This document shows positions 35,533-45,232 of a stretch of DNA of 64,000 bases, in pieces. The DNA lies in the NCBI GenBank assembly GCA_045649025.1, contig JAZRPB010000004.1, positions 1-64,000 of the forward strand, written 5' to 3'. Each line of letters begins with the position of its first letter. Position 1 is the first letter of the stretch. Both the position numbers and the translations under genes were made by a program. The DNA is from Ornithomonoglobus_A sp045649025. GTDB taxonomy: Bacteria > Bacillota > Clostridia > UBA1381. The notes beneath the pieces were generated by a model. The model did no database searches, had not been told where the DNA came from, and worked only from the letters and a program-made list of their open reading frames with translations.

Positions 35533-36618
35533 ATGATAAGTAAAGCATTTAAGGATATTGTTGCACAAATGGCAGATTTTTTTCCGAAAAGATTTGGTAT
35601 TGCTGATTCACAAGGCTTGGTTTTAGCATCAAATGGTCCAGAGCCATCAGCTGAAACTATGGAAAACTTAATTTATGCTGCTGTTAATAACGATAGACTT
35701 ATGTATAAGGATGGATATACTATAAGAGTTATGTCAAATAAGCCTTATGCAGAGTATATTGTTTATGTTGAGGGCACAGATGAAATCGCAAAATACTGCT
35801 GCAGTGCTATTGCTGTTGCAACAAACAATGTACGTCGTTATTATGATGAGAAATACGATAAAACTAACTTTATGCAGAACATAATATTCGATAATTTACT
35901 TACATTTGACCTTCATCAAAAAGCTCGTGAACTTCACGTTGATGTTGATGCACCAAGAGCAGTGTTCTATATTAAGGTAGAAGACAACAGCGAATCGGGT
36001 GTGTTCGAGATTATTCAGAATATGTTTCCTGATAAAGAAAGAGATTTTGTTATTAATGTTGATGCAAGCAATATTGTATTAATTAAGGAATTAAAAGAGG
36101 TTGTTAAATCAGACGAGCTTGAAGCTATGGCACAGTCTATTGTTGATACAGTAAGAGCTGAAACTTTGTTTAATGTATTGGTTGGTTTAAGCTCTGTGGC
36201 AGTAAATATTGATGAGTTAAATAATTCGTATAAGGAAGCTCAAATTGCACTTGAAATTGGTAAAGTGTTTGAAGAGGATAAGTTTATCTTAAACTACGAT
36301 AGTCTCGGAATTGGCAGACTTATTTATCAACTTCCTATTAAGCTTTGTGAGTTGTTCTTGCACGAGGTGTTTAAAAAAGGTGATATTTCCACATTAGATG
36401 ATGAAACAATACTTACAATAAATAAGTTTTTTGAAAATGACTTAAATGTTAGCGAAACTTCAAGACAATTGTTTGTTCACAGAAATACACTTGTATACAG
36501 ACTTGAAAAAATTTATAAGCTTACAGGTCTTGATTTAAGAAAGTTTGACCAAGCAATTATATTTAAGGTTGCTATGATGGTTCACAAGTATCTTGCAAGT
36601 AGTTCAATGCAAATATGA
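35533..36618 (+). CDS. CdaR/PucR-type transcriptional regulator
   Basis: A 361-residue regulator. The N-terminal ~115 residues resemble the sugar-diacid recognition domain of CdaR (FGIADSQGLVLASN). A GGDEF-like middle region follows. The C-terminal PucR helix-turn-helix reads NVSETSRQLFVHRNTLVYRLEKI, with LTGLDLR after it. Relatives regulate sugar-diacid, purine or amino-acid catabolism. No target operon is obvious next to it, since ctpA and a nucleotidyltransferase follow. GGAGG precedes the ATG. Confidence 0.82.
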   Translation: MISKAFKDIVAQMADFFPKRFGIADSQGLVLASNGPEPSAETMENLIYAAVNNDRLMYKDGYTIRVMSNKPYAEYIVYVEGTDEIAKYCCSAIAVATNNVRRYYDEKYDKTNFMQNIIFDNLLTFDLHQKARELHVDVDAPRAVFYIKVEDNSESGVFEIIQNMFPDKERDFVINVDASNIVLIKELKEVVKSDELEAMAQSIVDTVRAETLFNVLVGLSSVAVNIDELNNSYKEAQIALEIGKVFEEDKFILNYDSLGIGRLIYQLPIKLCELFLHEVFKKGDISTLDDETILTINKFFENDLNVSETSRQLFVHRNTLVYRLEKIYKLTGLDLRKFDQAIIFKVAMMVHKYLASSSMQI

Positions 36619-36640
36619 TTGAAGCACAAGAGACTAATAT

Positions 36641-37837
36641 ATGAAGTCGATAATTAAATATATAATCGTTGGTGCTATATGTGCTGTTGTTGCTTGTGCA
36701 GCAACGGCATTATATAAAGATATAAGCTACATCTATATGGAAAATAACACTATTGAACGAAGCTTTGTAAAAAAACTTGCAATGATAAACTATAATCTTT
36801 CCGAGCAATATATCTATGATTATGATAAACAGAAGCTCTACGATAATGCATTAAAGGGCTATGTGTGGGGATTGGACGAGGATTATACAAATTACTACAC
36901 AAAGGATGAATTTGAATCTTATATAACTTCAATTGAAGAAACATACGTAGGCATTGGTGTTGTTGTTTCATCAAATGAAGAGGGTTTAATTGAGATTGTT
37001 TCTGCATTTAGGGGTAGTAGTGCTTATAATGCAGGCATAAAACCAGGCGATATTTTATTTAAAATTGAAGGTCAGCAGTATCATTCCGAGCAAATGGATG
37101 AAGCTATTGCCAAAATTAAAAATGGCAAAGAGGGAACAAGCGTTAATATAACCATTATACGTAATAATGAAGAAATTGAAATGGATATATTAAGAAGTGT
37201 TGTTTCGCTAAATTCAGTTGAATCGGAAATGATAGATGACGATATTGGTTATATACGCATAAATTCTTTTAATTCAAAGGGAGAAGCATCAAAAGAGGAC
37301 ACATATTCAGAATTTTGTGATAATTTAGCAACTCTGCAAAATAACGGTGCAAAGAATTTGATTATAGATTTAAGAGATAATCCTGGCGGCAGTCTTGATG
37401 TTGTTGTAAATATTGCGGACTATTTATTGCCCGAGGGTTTAATAATGTATACCGAATACAAGGATGGCACAAAGGAAGAATATAAATCCGATAAAAATGA
37501 AGTTGATATGCCAATTGTTGTTCTTATAAACGAACATAGTGCAAGTGCTTCCGAGGTGTTAACAGGTGCATTAAAGGACCATAATAAAGCAACAGTTGTT
37601 GGAAAAACAAGCTACGGCAAGGGTGTTGTACAAACACTGTATCCTTTTTCAGATGGGTCGGGTATGTCTATGACGGTTGCAAAATACTATTGCCCGAATG
37701 GTGAGTGCATACACGAAAAGGGAATTGAGCCTGATGTATATGTTGAGCTTGATGAAAAATACAACAGCTTTTATGCTGCTGATGTTCCAAAAGAGGATGA
37801 TTTGCAGTTAAAAAAAGCCATTGAGCTTTTAAAATAA
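36641..37837 (+). CDS. C-terminal processing peptidase, S41 family
   Basis: A 398-residue CtpA-type serine protease. There is an N-terminal membrane anchor (about 4-24), a PDZ domain (about 100-185) with GIGVV and GIKPGDIL, and the peptidase domain with NLIIDLRDNPGG, the catalytic Ser in HSASASEV and Lys in SYGKGVVQ. It cleaves proteins at their C-terminus outside the membrane; clostridial members often act in sporulation or envelope stress. It starts 22 bases after the CdaR-like gene. Confidence 0.93.
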   Translation: MKSIIKYIIVGAICAVVACAATALYKDISYIYMENNTIERSFVKKLAMINYNLSEQYIYDYDKQKLYDNALKGYVWGLDEDYTNYYTKDEFESYITSIEETYVGIGVVVSSNEEGLIEIVSAFRGSSAYNAGIKPGDILFKIEGQQYHSEQMDEAIAKIKNGKEGTSVNITIIRNNEEIEMDILRSVVSLNSVESEMIDDDIGYIRINSFNSKGEASKEDTYSEFCDNLATLQNNGAKNLIIDLRDNPGGSLDVVVNIADYLLPEGLIMYTEYKDGTKEEYKSDKNEVDMPIVVLINEHSASASEVLTGALKDHNKATVVGKTSYGKGVVQTLYPFSDGSGMSMTVAKYYCPNGECIHEKGIEPDVYVELDEKYNSFYAADVPKEDDLQLKKAIELLK

Positions 37838-37863
37838 TAATATAAAAAAAGGAGATAGGCAAA

Positions 37864-38709
37864 ATGAGTGCTACATTAGTTGTTATGGCTGCCGGAATGG
37901 GTAGCAGATTTGGTGGTTTAAAGCAATTAGAGCCAATTTGTGATGAAAGGGTAATACTCGATTTTTCAGTATATGATGCAAAAAAAGCAGGTTTTGATAA
38001 GGTTGTATTTATAATCCGTGAAGATATAGAAAAAGACTTTAAGGAGCTTGTTGGAAAGAGAATTGAAAAAACTATTCCTGTTGATTATGTAATTCAGGAT
38101 ACAACAGAGTTGCCCGAGGGCAGAACAAAGCCGTTTGGTACAGCTCATGCAATTTTATGTTGTAAAGATGCTGTTAAGGAGCCGTTTGCAATTATTAATG
38201 CGGATGACTATTATGGTAGAAACGCATTCTTTGAAATAAAAGAATTTTTAGATAAAACAAGCGGTATGGACTTTGCAATGGTGGCATATGACCTTGAAAA
38301 AACATTAAGTGACAACGGAAGTGTTGCAAGAGGTGTTTGTGATATTAAAGACGGTAAGCTTGCTAAAATTGTTGAATACACAAAAATTCAAGATTTCAAA
38401 TACGAAACACCTGAAGGCGAAACTGGTGAATTCCCACGTGATACAAAGGTATCTATGAACTTGTGGGGATTAACACCCGATATATTTGCTGTTCTTGAAA
38501 AAGGCTACGAGGACTTTAAAAAGAATGCTAATTTATTAAAGGATGAGTATTTAATTCCTATTTTAATTGGTGAAATGGTAGAAAAGGGCGAGGCAACAGT
38601 CAGTGTGTTCTCAAACAAGGATAAGTGGTATGGCATAACATATCGCGAGGATTTACCCGAAATTAAAGAAGCACTTACAAAGATGGTAAGTGAAGGTATG
38701 TACGATTAA
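37864..38709 (+). CDS. Sugar-phosphate nucleotidyltransferase family protein
   Basis: A 281-residue nucleotidyltransferase of the RmlA/GalU superfamily. The N-terminal nucleotide loop is MAAGMGSRFGGLKQLEP, a metal-binding INADDYYG follows at about 117-124, and MNLWGLTPDIF lies near 200. Relatives activate a sugar-1-phosphate with UTP or another NTP. The donor and sugar are not evident here. It starts 26 bases after ctpA behind AAGGAGA and ends at a strong terminator. Confidence 0.85.
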   Translation: MSATLVVMAAGMGSRFGGLKQLEPICDERVILDFSVYDAKKAGFDKVVFIIREDIEKDFKELVGKRIEKTIPVDYVIQDTTELPEGRTKPFGTAHAILCCKDAVKEPFAIINADDYYGRNAFFEIKEFLDKTSGMDFAMVAYDLEKTLSDNGSVARGVCDIKDGKLAKIVEYTKIQDFKYETPEGETGEFPRDTKVSMNLWGLTPDIFAVLEKGYEDFKKNANLLKDEYLIPILIGEMVEKGEATVSVFSNKDKWYGITYREDLPEIKEALTKMVSEGMYD

Positions 38710-38717
38710 TAGCATTT

Positions 38718-38753
38718 AAGGGAGTTGTAAAACATTAGTTTTACAACTCCCTT
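38718..38753. terminator. Bidirectional terminator before cotJC
   Basis: A perfect 16-base stem, 38718-38733 with 38738-38753 and loop ATTA, between convergent genes. Confidence 0.88.
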
Positions 38754-38766
38754 CTAAAATGGTGTA

Positions 38767-39363
38767 TTATTTCATACCTTTAATACCTTTTCCTGTAACT
38801 TTTTTGTGTTTCAAATCACTTTGTAATCTGTTTAACGCCTGACCGAAACGCTGGAAGTGTACCACCTCACGTTGACGTAAAAACTTAATTACTTCATTAA
38901 CATCAGGGTCATCTGATAGCTTTAAGATATTATCATATACTGCACGTGCCTTTTGTTCTGCAGCTAAATTTTCATATAAATTAGTTAGAGGGTCGCCTGT
39001 TACGGCAATTGATGCAGCATTAAAAGGTGTTCCCTGTGAGCATTGCGGGAATACAGAAGCACCATTGTCGGCATAATATTCCCAAGAGCCTAATTCCTTC
39101 CATTCCTTTGGCGGTTCACACTTTGAAAGTTGTGAAACAAGCGTTCCAACCATTTCAAGGTGTCCCAATTCCTCAACGCCGATGTCTGTTAACAAGCCCT
39201 TTGTTACATCATCAGGCATAGTATATCTTTGTGAAAGATAACGCAGTGAAGCACCTAATTCACCATGAGGGCCGCCGTATTGCGTGATAACAATATTAGC
39301 AAGTCTTGGATTGGGATTTTTAATTTTTATAGGAAATTGTAACATCTTTTTATATTCAAACAT
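38767..39363 (-). CDS. cotJC: Spore coat protein CotJC (manganese-catalase-like)
   Basis: A 198-residue four-helix-bundle protein of the Mn-catalase family. Metal-binding Glu/His residues appear in GELGASLRYL, VEELGHLEMVG and EQKARAVYD, with a further REVVHFQRF. CotJC is a coat component made in the mother cell and may detoxify peroxide. It overlaps cotJB by one base and is the last gene of cotJABC. Confidence 0.94.
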   Translation of the reverse strand: MFEYKKMLQFPIKIKNPNPRLANIVITQYGGPHGELGASLRYLSQRYTMPDDVTKGLLTDIGVEELGHLEMVGTLVSQLSKCEPPKEWKELGSWEYYADNGASVFPQCSQGTPFNAASIAVTGDPLTNLYENLAAEQKARAVYDNILKLSDDPDVNEVIKFLRQREVVHFQRFGQALNRLQSDLKHKKVTGKGIKGMK

Positions 39364-39626
39364 TAACTATTCGCCTCCTTTTCCCATGGCCATGGACCCT
39401 TTAACCAATTAAAGCTGTTGCTGTATACACTGTTATAAGCACAAAGCGGTCCGTATTTTTCCTCGTATTCCTTTTCAAGTGCCTTTGTTTTCATTACAAG
39501 GTCTTTAAATATTTCAAATGCTTTTTTGTCGTTGGAATTTACGTCAAGATATAAAAGCATATCATATGCGGCAAAATTGTAGCTCTGTAATTTCTTCAGT
39601 AATTCAGTTTTTGAATTTTCAGCCAT
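39363..39626 (-). CDS. cotJB: Spore coat protein CotJB
   Basis: An 87-residue protein typical of CotJB, with the conserved YNFAAYDMLLYLD and the C-terminal PWPWE. The frame extends to 39668, but GGGGAGG lies 8 bases before the ATG at 39626, so this is the start. It overlaps cotJA by 8 bases. Confidence 0.9.
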   Translation of the reverse strand: MAENSKTELLKKLQSYNFAAYDMLLYLDVNSNDKKAFEIFKDLVMKTKALEKEYEEKYGPLCAYNSVYSNSFNWLKGPWPWEKEANS

Positions 39627-39819
39627 CAATTTCGCCTCCCCATTGTTTACATACTTTTCCATATTCACAAATGTTTAAGTCTAATTCAGGAAATAGACTT
39701 CCTTGCATAAGTGCAGTTTCGGGACAGTAAATTTCATTTAATTTCTGTTCAGGAACATACGCATAGCCCACACAACCGCAGCTTGGATACGGACAATGCA
39801 TATTGTTGTTTTCTGCCAT
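39619..39819 (-). CDS. cotJA: Spore coat associated protein CotJA
   Basis: A 66-residue Cys/Pro-rich protein with AYVPEQKLNEIYCPETALMQGSLFPELD-type content that is diagnostic of CotJA. An upstream in-frame ATG at 39834 is itself part of the GGAGG ribosome binding site, so the start is the ATG at 39819. First gene of the cotJABC coat operon. Confidence 0.9.
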   Translation of the reverse strand: MAENNNMHCPYPSCGCVGYAYVPEQKLNEIYCPETALMQGSLFPELDLNICEYGKVCKQWGGEIDG

Positions 39820-39873
39820 ATTATAAACCTCCATATTTTTTAATTTAAAAGGAATAAATTATCCTTTCAATTC

Positions 39874-39903
39874 ATAATATGTAGGTTATAACATTTTTGT
39901 TAC
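39874..39903 (-). promoter_or_regulatory. Possible sigma-E promoter of cotJABC
   Basis: On the - strand, GTAACAA (39903-39897), 15 bases, then CATATTAT (39881-39874). The -10 half resembles the sigma-E pattern CATAnnnT; the -35 half is poor. cotJ is sigma-E controlled in B. subtilis. Confidence 0.35.
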
Positions 39904-39929
39904 GAAAGTGAGTTAAAGGTAAAAAAACA

Positions 39930-39958
39930 TTGACATTTAATTGCAGTTCCTTTATAAT
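39930..39958 (+). promoter_or_regulatory. Promoter of mutS2
   Basis: Consensus TTGACA (39930-39935), a 17-base spacer and TATAAT (39953-39958). GTATTGTA/TACAATAC (39983-39990, 40001-40008) then form a small stem ending at the ribosome binding site. Confidence 0.85.
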
Positions 39959-40020
39959 ATATATAGGAATTTAATAATAAAGGTATTGTACATAACAAAA
40001 TACAATACGGAGGTAAAAAT

Positions 40021-42414
40021 TTGAATCAGAATAAAACATATACAACACTTGAGTTTAATAAAATATTAGAACGTCTTGCCTCATATACAGAAAGCGACGA
40101 AGTTAAAAGCAAAATACTTGCAATAGAACCGTATTCTGACCTCGATGATGCAATAAAAGCACAGCGTGAAACCACAGAGGCAGTAATTACGATGTTAAAG
40201 CTTGCCACTCCGCCTGTTTCGCTATCAGTTAGTGATGTTACAGGCTCTGTTAAGCGTACGGAAATTGATGGGGTTTTACAGGCAAAAGAGTTGTTGGATA
40301 TATCAAGGCTTCTTTATGTATCAAGACGTATAAAATCATACCTTGATGAAACGCACGAAGAGTGCGGTATTTTGATTGGGATAAAGAATGAAATTATAAG
40401 TGCAAAAAATGTTGAGGATAAAATTAATTCCTGTATAATTTCCGAAAACGAAATTGCAGATGATGCATCAAGTGAGTTAAGTGCAATTCGTCGTAAAATG
40501 CGTAGTTTAAATGGCAGAACAAAGGAAATTTTAGATAATATGATTCGTTCCGCACATTACAAGAAGTTTTTACAAGACCCAATTGTAACAATGCGTTCTG
40601 ATAGATACGTTATACCTGTTAAAAGTGAATACAGAGGCGAGGTAAACGGCATTGTACACGACACATCATCATCAGGTGCAACATTATTTATTGAGCCTAT
40701 GAGTGTTGTACAAAACAACAATGAGATACGTGATTTAAAAAATAAGGAACAAATTGAAATAGAAAAAGTGCTTGCCGAGTTGAGTGCTTTGGTGCAAGAA
40801 AACAGTCATACAATTTTTGTTAATTATAATTGCGTTACAAAGCTTGATTTTATATTTTGTAAGGGTAAGCTTTCAATTGATATGGATGCAAATGAGCCTA
40901 TTCTCAACGATAAAGGTGAGGTAAAGCTTATAAAAGCACGTCATCCGCTTATTGACAAGGATAAGGTTGTTGCAAATGACATAGAAATTGGTGTCAACTT
41001 TGACACACTTGTTGTTACAGGCCCCAATACAGGCGGTAAAACTGTAACATTAAAAACAATAGGGTTATTTTCGCTTATGGCAGCTTCGGGACTTCATATA
41101 AGTACTGCACAAAACAGTAAAGTAGCAATATTTTCCAACATATTTGCTGATATTGGCGATGAGCAATCCATTGAGCAAAGTCTTTCAACATTCTCATCTC
41201 ATATGGTGAACATTGTAAAAATATTGGAAAACATAGATAATACATCACTTGTGCTGTTTGATGAATTGGGTGCGGGTACAGATCCTACCGAAGGTGCGGC
41301 ACTTGCAATATCAATTCTTGAATTTTTGCGTGCAAGAGGTGTAAAAACAGTTGCCACAACGCATTATAGTGAATTAAAACTTTTTGCACTATCAACAGAT
41401 GGTGTGGAGAATGCATCTTGTGAATTTGATGTATCATCACTTCAACCAACATATAAACTGATGATAGGTGTTCCTGGTAAATCAAATGCATTTGCAATTT
41501 CAAGACGTCTTGGTCTTGATGAAAGAGTTATTAACAGAGCAAATGATATTTTATCGGATGAAGATATACGTTTTGAAGATGTTATTACAGACCTTGAGCA
41601 GAGCAAAGCTAAAGCAAGAAGTGACGAGGATGAAAATAGACGTATAAAAAATGAGCTTACAGAATTAAGAAATCAGCTTGAAAAAGATAGAATAAAGCTA
41701 AAAGAGAATAAGGCAAGAATTATGGAGGAGGCACAGCGTGAGGCTAAAATTCTTTTAATGAACACACGTGAGGAAGCTAATGCTATAATCCGTGATTTAG
41801 AAAAAATGCGTCAACAGGGTGTATCCTCTATGGAAAATCTTTCAAAGAAGTCAGCAAAAATGCGTGACAATTTGAAAAAACGTGAAGAGGGCATTGATAA
41901 GGCAATGCAAAATGCTTCAAAACCGAAAAAAACATTTGTTGAGCCGCCAAAGAATTTAAAGCCAGGTGCAGCGGTTAAAATTGTTGATATGAATCAGGAG
42001 GCAACAGTTTTATCACCACCCGATAAGAAAGGCAATGTTAAGGTACAAGCCGGAATAATTAAGCTGGATGTGCATATAACAAATTTGAGTAAAATTGATA
42101 GTACAGATTCAAAAGAGCTTGCACAAAAATATGTAAAATCAACCCGTGCATTTGAGTCGAAAACAAAAAATGTATCCACAGAAATTGATGTTAGAGGTCA
42201 AAATCTTGATGAGGCGTGGGATAATGTTTCAAAGTTTCTTGATGATTGCTATCTTGCAGGAATTTCGCCTGTATCAATTATTCACGGAAAGGGTACGGGA
42301 ATATTACGAAAAGGTTTACAGGAATTTTTGCGTAAGTACAAATATGTTAAATCATACAGAAACGGAAAATACGGCGAAGGTGAAGACGGCGTAACAATTT
42401 GCGAGCTTAAGTAG
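40021..42414 (+). CDS. mutS2: Endonuclease MutS2 (RqcU)
   Basis: A 797-residue MutS2. The MutS-like core carries the Walker A motif GPNTGGKT at 334-341 and Walker B LFDELGAG. A long charged coiled coil (about 520-640) follows, with a C-terminal Smr nuclease domain (about 720-797) containing EIDVRGQNLDEA and IHGKGTG. In B. subtilis it acts on collided ribosomes and suppresses recombination. The start is TTG at 40021, 7 bases after GGAGG. Confidence 0.95.
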   Translation: MNQNKTYTTLEFNKILERLASYTESDEVKSKILAIEPYSDLDDAIKAQRETTEAVITMLKLATPPVSLSVSDVTGSVKRTEIDGVLQAKELLDISRLLYVSRRIKSYLDETHEECGILIGIKNEIISAKNVEDKINSCIISENEIADDASSELSAIRRKMRSLNGRTKEILDNMIRSAHYKKFLQDPIVTMRSDRYVIPVKSEYRGEVNGIVHDTSSSGATLFIEPMSVVQNNNEIRDLKNKEQIEIEKVLAELSALVQENSHTIFVNYNCVTKLDFIFCKGKLSIDMDANEPILNDKGEVKLIKARHPLIDKDKVVANDIEIGVNFDTLVVTGPNTGGKTVTLKTIGLFSLMAASGLHISTAQNSKVAIFSNIFADIGDEQSIEQSLSTFSSHMVNIVKILENIDNTSLVLFDELGAGTDPTEGAALAISILEFLRARGVKTVATTHYSELKLFALSTDGVENASCEFDVSSLQPTYKLMIGVPGKSNAFAISRRLGLDERVINRANDILSDEDIRFEDVITDLEQSKAKARSDEDENRRIKNELTELRNQLEKDRIKLKENKARIMEEAQREAKILLMNTREEANAIIRDLEKMRQQGVSSMENLSKKSAKMRDNLKKREEGIDKAMQNASKPKKTFVEPPKNLKPGAAVKIVDMNQEATVLSPPDKKGNVKVQAGIIKLDVHITNLSKIDSTDSKELAQKYVKSTRAFESKTKNVSTEIDVRGQNLDEAWDNVSKFLDDCYLAGISPVSIIHGKGTGILRKGLQEFLRKYKYVKSYRNGKYGEGEDGVTICELK

Positions 42415-42429
42415 GGGAGGATATATACT

Positions 42430-43692
42430 ATGAAAATATTTAAAAGTGCCGATATTCTAATTCCGCAAGGTGTGGATTTTAGTAAATGGAGTGTGGTTGC
42501 TTGTGACCAATATTCATCACAAAAGGACTACTGGGAAAAGGCAAAAGAGATAGTTAGCGATAGCCCGTCTACTTTAAATATTATTTTCCCTGAAGCGTAT
42601 CTTAATGATAACGATGCTGATAATAGAATAAACAACATAAATGCAACAATGAAAAGATATATTGATGATGGTATGTTTAAAGAATATAAGGATAGCTTTA
42701 TTTATGTTGAAAGAATGCAATCGAACGGTAAATGCCGTAAGGGTATAATTGGTGTTATGGATTTGGACGAGTACGATTTTTCAAAAGGCTCTCAATCAAA
42801 AATACGAGCAACGGAGGGTACAATTTTAGATAGAATTCCGCCTCGTCAAAAAATAAGACGTAATGCAACGTTAGAGTTGCCGCATATATTAATGCTTATA
42901 GACGACAGGGAATGTAATGTAATAGAACCGATAAGTGCAAATAAAGATAAGCTTGAAAAAATATATGATTTTGATTTAATGCTTGATGGCGGTCATATTG
43001 AGGGATATTGCATAAGTGAAGAATTAAAATCACAAATTTTATCAGGTCTGGATAAATTAGAGGATGAAAAAGCATTTTGTGAAAAATATGGAGTAAATAA
43101 TAAGGGTGTGCTTCTTTTTGCAGCGGGTGACGGTAATCATTCTCTTGCTACAGCAAAAAGCTGCTGGGAAGAATTAAAGCCAACACTAACAAAAGAAGAA
43201 AGAGAAAATCACCCTGCACGTTTTGCACTTGTGGAGTTAAATAATATACACGACGATGCACTTGAATTTGAGCCAATACAGCGTGTTGTTTTTAACGTTA
43301 ATCCAAAAAGACTGTTAGATGCACTAATGAATTACTATTCCGATGCAAGCTATGAGGATAACGGTGGTCAGAAAATCAGGTATACATATCAGGGGAATGA
43401 GGGGGCTATATATATTAAAAATGCACCGTCAAACCTGCCGGTTGGAACATTACAAATTTTCCTGGATAAATATTTAGAAGAAAACGGCGGAGATATAGAC
43501 TACATTCATGGCGATGATGTTGTTAGAGAATTAACAGTGGAAGAAAACACAATTGGTTTTATGGTTGATGCAATGAAAAAAAATGATTTGTTTACAACGG
43601 TAATTAAAGATGGTTCATTGCCAAGAAAAACATTCTCTATGGGCGAAGCACAAGATAAGAGGTTTTATCTTGAATGTAAGAAAATAAATTAA
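42430..43692 (+). CDS. DUF1015 family protein
   Basis: A 420-residue protein of the DUF1015 family (conserved WSVVACDQYSSQKDYW near the N-terminus, GKCRKGIIGVMDLDEYDF, and AAGDGNHSLATAK with a conserved His near 235). Biochemical function is not established for this group as far as I know. It lies 15 bases after mutS2 and 25 before mgtE in the same direction, so probably one transcript. No membrane segment or signal peptide. Confidence 0.8.
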   Translation: MKIFKSADILIPQGVDFSKWSVVACDQYSSQKDYWEKAKEIVSDSPSTLNIIFPEAYLNDNDADNRINNINATMKRYIDDGMFKEYKDSFIYVERMQSNGKCRKGIIGVMDLDEYDFSKGSQSKIRATEGTILDRIPPRQKIRRNATLELPHILMLIDDRECNVIEPISANKDKLEKIYDFDLMLDGGHIEGYCISEELKSQILSGLDKLEDEKAFCEKYGVNNKGVLLFAAGDGNHSLATAKSCWEELKPTLTKEERENHPARFALVELNNIHDDALEFEPIQRVVFNVNPKRLLDALMNYYSDASYEDNGGQKIRYTYQGNEGAIYIKNAPSNLPVGTLQIFLDKYLEENGGDIDYIHGDDVVRELTVEENTIGFMVDAMKKNDLFTTVIKDGSLPRKTFSMGEAQDKRFYLECKKIN

Positions 43693-43717
43693 TTTACAAA
43701 GAAAGGCGGTGTGTAGA

Positions 43718-45076
43718 ATGAGTGGCTTGCTTGAAGTTATATCTGCAATGATATATCAAAAGAAGTATTCGGAAGTAAAAGAAATTTTATCACGGGAAAA
43801 TGCCGCCGATTTAGCTATATTATTTGAAGAACTGTTTGGTGAGGATTTTGAAGAACAAAAAGAGTTTGTTATTCTTTTTAGATTACTTCCAAAGGACTTG
43901 GCGGCAGAAGTATTTGCATATATTGACAGTGATATGCAGGAATTTTTAATTAATGCTTTTACAGACGTTGAATTAAAGGAAATTCTTGAGCAATCATTTA
44001 TTGATGATACTGTTGATATAATAGAGGATATGCCTGCTAATGTTGTTTCAAGAATTTTAAAAAATTCAACAACTGGTGCAAGAAAGGCTATAAATGCAAT
44101 ATTGAGATATCCAAAAGACAGTGCAGGCTCTATAATGACAATAGAGTATGTTAGCCTGCACAAAGATATGACAGTTAGTGATGCATTTGAAAAAATACGT
44201 AAGGTTGGAATAAATAAAGAAACTATATACACTGCATATGTAACTGAAAACAGAAGTCTTATAGGTATTGTTACGGTTAAAGACCTGTTTCTTGCGGATG
44301 AGGATGATAAAATTGCTGATATAATGGAAACGAATATTATATCGGTAACAACCCATGAAGACAGAGAAGTAGTTGCAAATATGTTTCGAAAATATGAATT
44401 TTTAGCACTTCCTGTAACGGACGATGATGAGCGACTTGTTGGAATTGTAACGTTTGATGATGTTTTAGACGTTATTGAAGAGGAAAACAGTGAAGATTTG
44501 GCTAAAATGATGGCTATAACACCAAATGAAGATGAGTATTTTAAAACAGGGGTTTTTGTACACGCAAAAAACAGAATTTTATGGCTTATAATATTAATGA
44601 TTGGCGCTACTATAACAGGGCTTATAACAATGAAATACGAAAATGCATTTGATGCTGTGCCGTTGTTGATTTCATTTATGCCAATGATTATGGCAACAGG
44701 CGGTAACAGTGGTTCGCAAACGTCTACATTGATTATACGAGGCCTTGCACTTGAGGAAATAAAATTTAAGGATTTTTTTAGGGTTGTTTTTAAAGAGTTT
44801 AGAATTGCTATACTTGTGAGTGTCATTCTTGCAACAATTAATGCTATAAGAATATATTTTATGTATGAAGAAAATCTCTTGTTAAGTCTTACAATATTTT
44901 CATCAATTATTGTAACTGTTATTATGGCAAAGCTTATTGGTGCAATGCTTCCGATGATTGCAAAAAAATGCCGTCTTGACCCTGCACTTATGGCATCACC
45001 GCTAATAACAACAATTATTGATACTTGTTCAATGATTTTATATTTTAATATTGCAGTTATTTTACTTAATATATAA
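43718..45076 (+). CDS. mgtE: Magnesium transporter MgtE
   Basis: A 452-residue MgtE. It has the N-terminal superhelical domain (about 1-130), two CBS domains (about 135-260) that sense cytosolic Mg2+, and five membrane helices from about 283 to 452. The pore motif TGGNSGSQ lies between the second and third helix regions. A GTG at 43709 is in frame, but AAAGGCGG sits 8 bases before the ATG at 43718. I see no M-box riboswitch upstream, as the gene follows DUF1015 closely. A terminator follows. Confidence 0.95.
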   Translation: MSGLLEVISAMIYQKKYSEVKEILSRENAADLAILFEELFGEDFEEQKEFVILFRLLPKDLAAEVFAYIDSDMQEFLINAFTDVELKEILEQSFIDDTVDIIEDMPANVVSRILKNSTTGARKAINAILRYPKDSAGSIMTIEYVSLHKDMTVSDAFEKIRKVGINKETIYTAYVTENRSLIGIVTVKDLFLADEDDKIADIMETNIISVTTHEDREVVANMFRKYEFLALPVTDDDERLVGIVTFDDVLDVIEEENSEDLAKMMAITPNEDEYFKTGVFVHAKNRILWLIILMIGATITGLITMKYENAFDAVPLLISFMPMIMATGGNSGSQTSTLIIRGLALEEIKFKDFFRVVFKEFRIAILVSVILATINAIRIYFMYEENLLLSLTIFSSIIVTVIMAKLIGAMLPMIAKKCRLDPALMASPLITTIIDTCSMILYFNIAVILLNI

Positions 45077-45093
45077 AAATACCTTAATTTACC

Positions 45094-45123
45094 AACAAAA
45101 GTCGCATTATTGTGACTTTTGTT
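45094..45123 (+). terminator. Terminator after mgtE
   Basis: AACAAAAGTC (45094-45103) pairs perfectly with GACTTTTGTT (45114-45123). Confidence 0.8.
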
Positions 45124-45163
45124 ACATTATATCTACTTTTATATTAATTTTCGTCACAATCTA

Positions 45164-45191
45164 TTGAAAAATAAGTTTTTTTGTGTATAAT
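45164..45191 (+). promoter_or_regulatory. Promoter of the first D,D-carboxypeptidase gene
   Basis: TTGAAA (45164-45169), a 16-base spacer and TATAAT (45186-45191). Confidence 0.65.
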
Positions 45192-45232
45192 TATAATGGA
45201 TTGTTTTATAAATAGATATAAGGAGCAGACAT

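Noticed and set aside
43693..43717. M-box magnesium riboswitch for mgtE
   Set aside because: Only 25 bases separate it from the DUF1015 gene; no room for the element.
43756..44826. A 356-codon open frame antisense to mgtE
   Set aside because: It is rich in Ser, Ile and Asn as expected from the antisense of an AT-rich membrane-protein gene, has no ribosome binding site, and mgtE is unmistakable.
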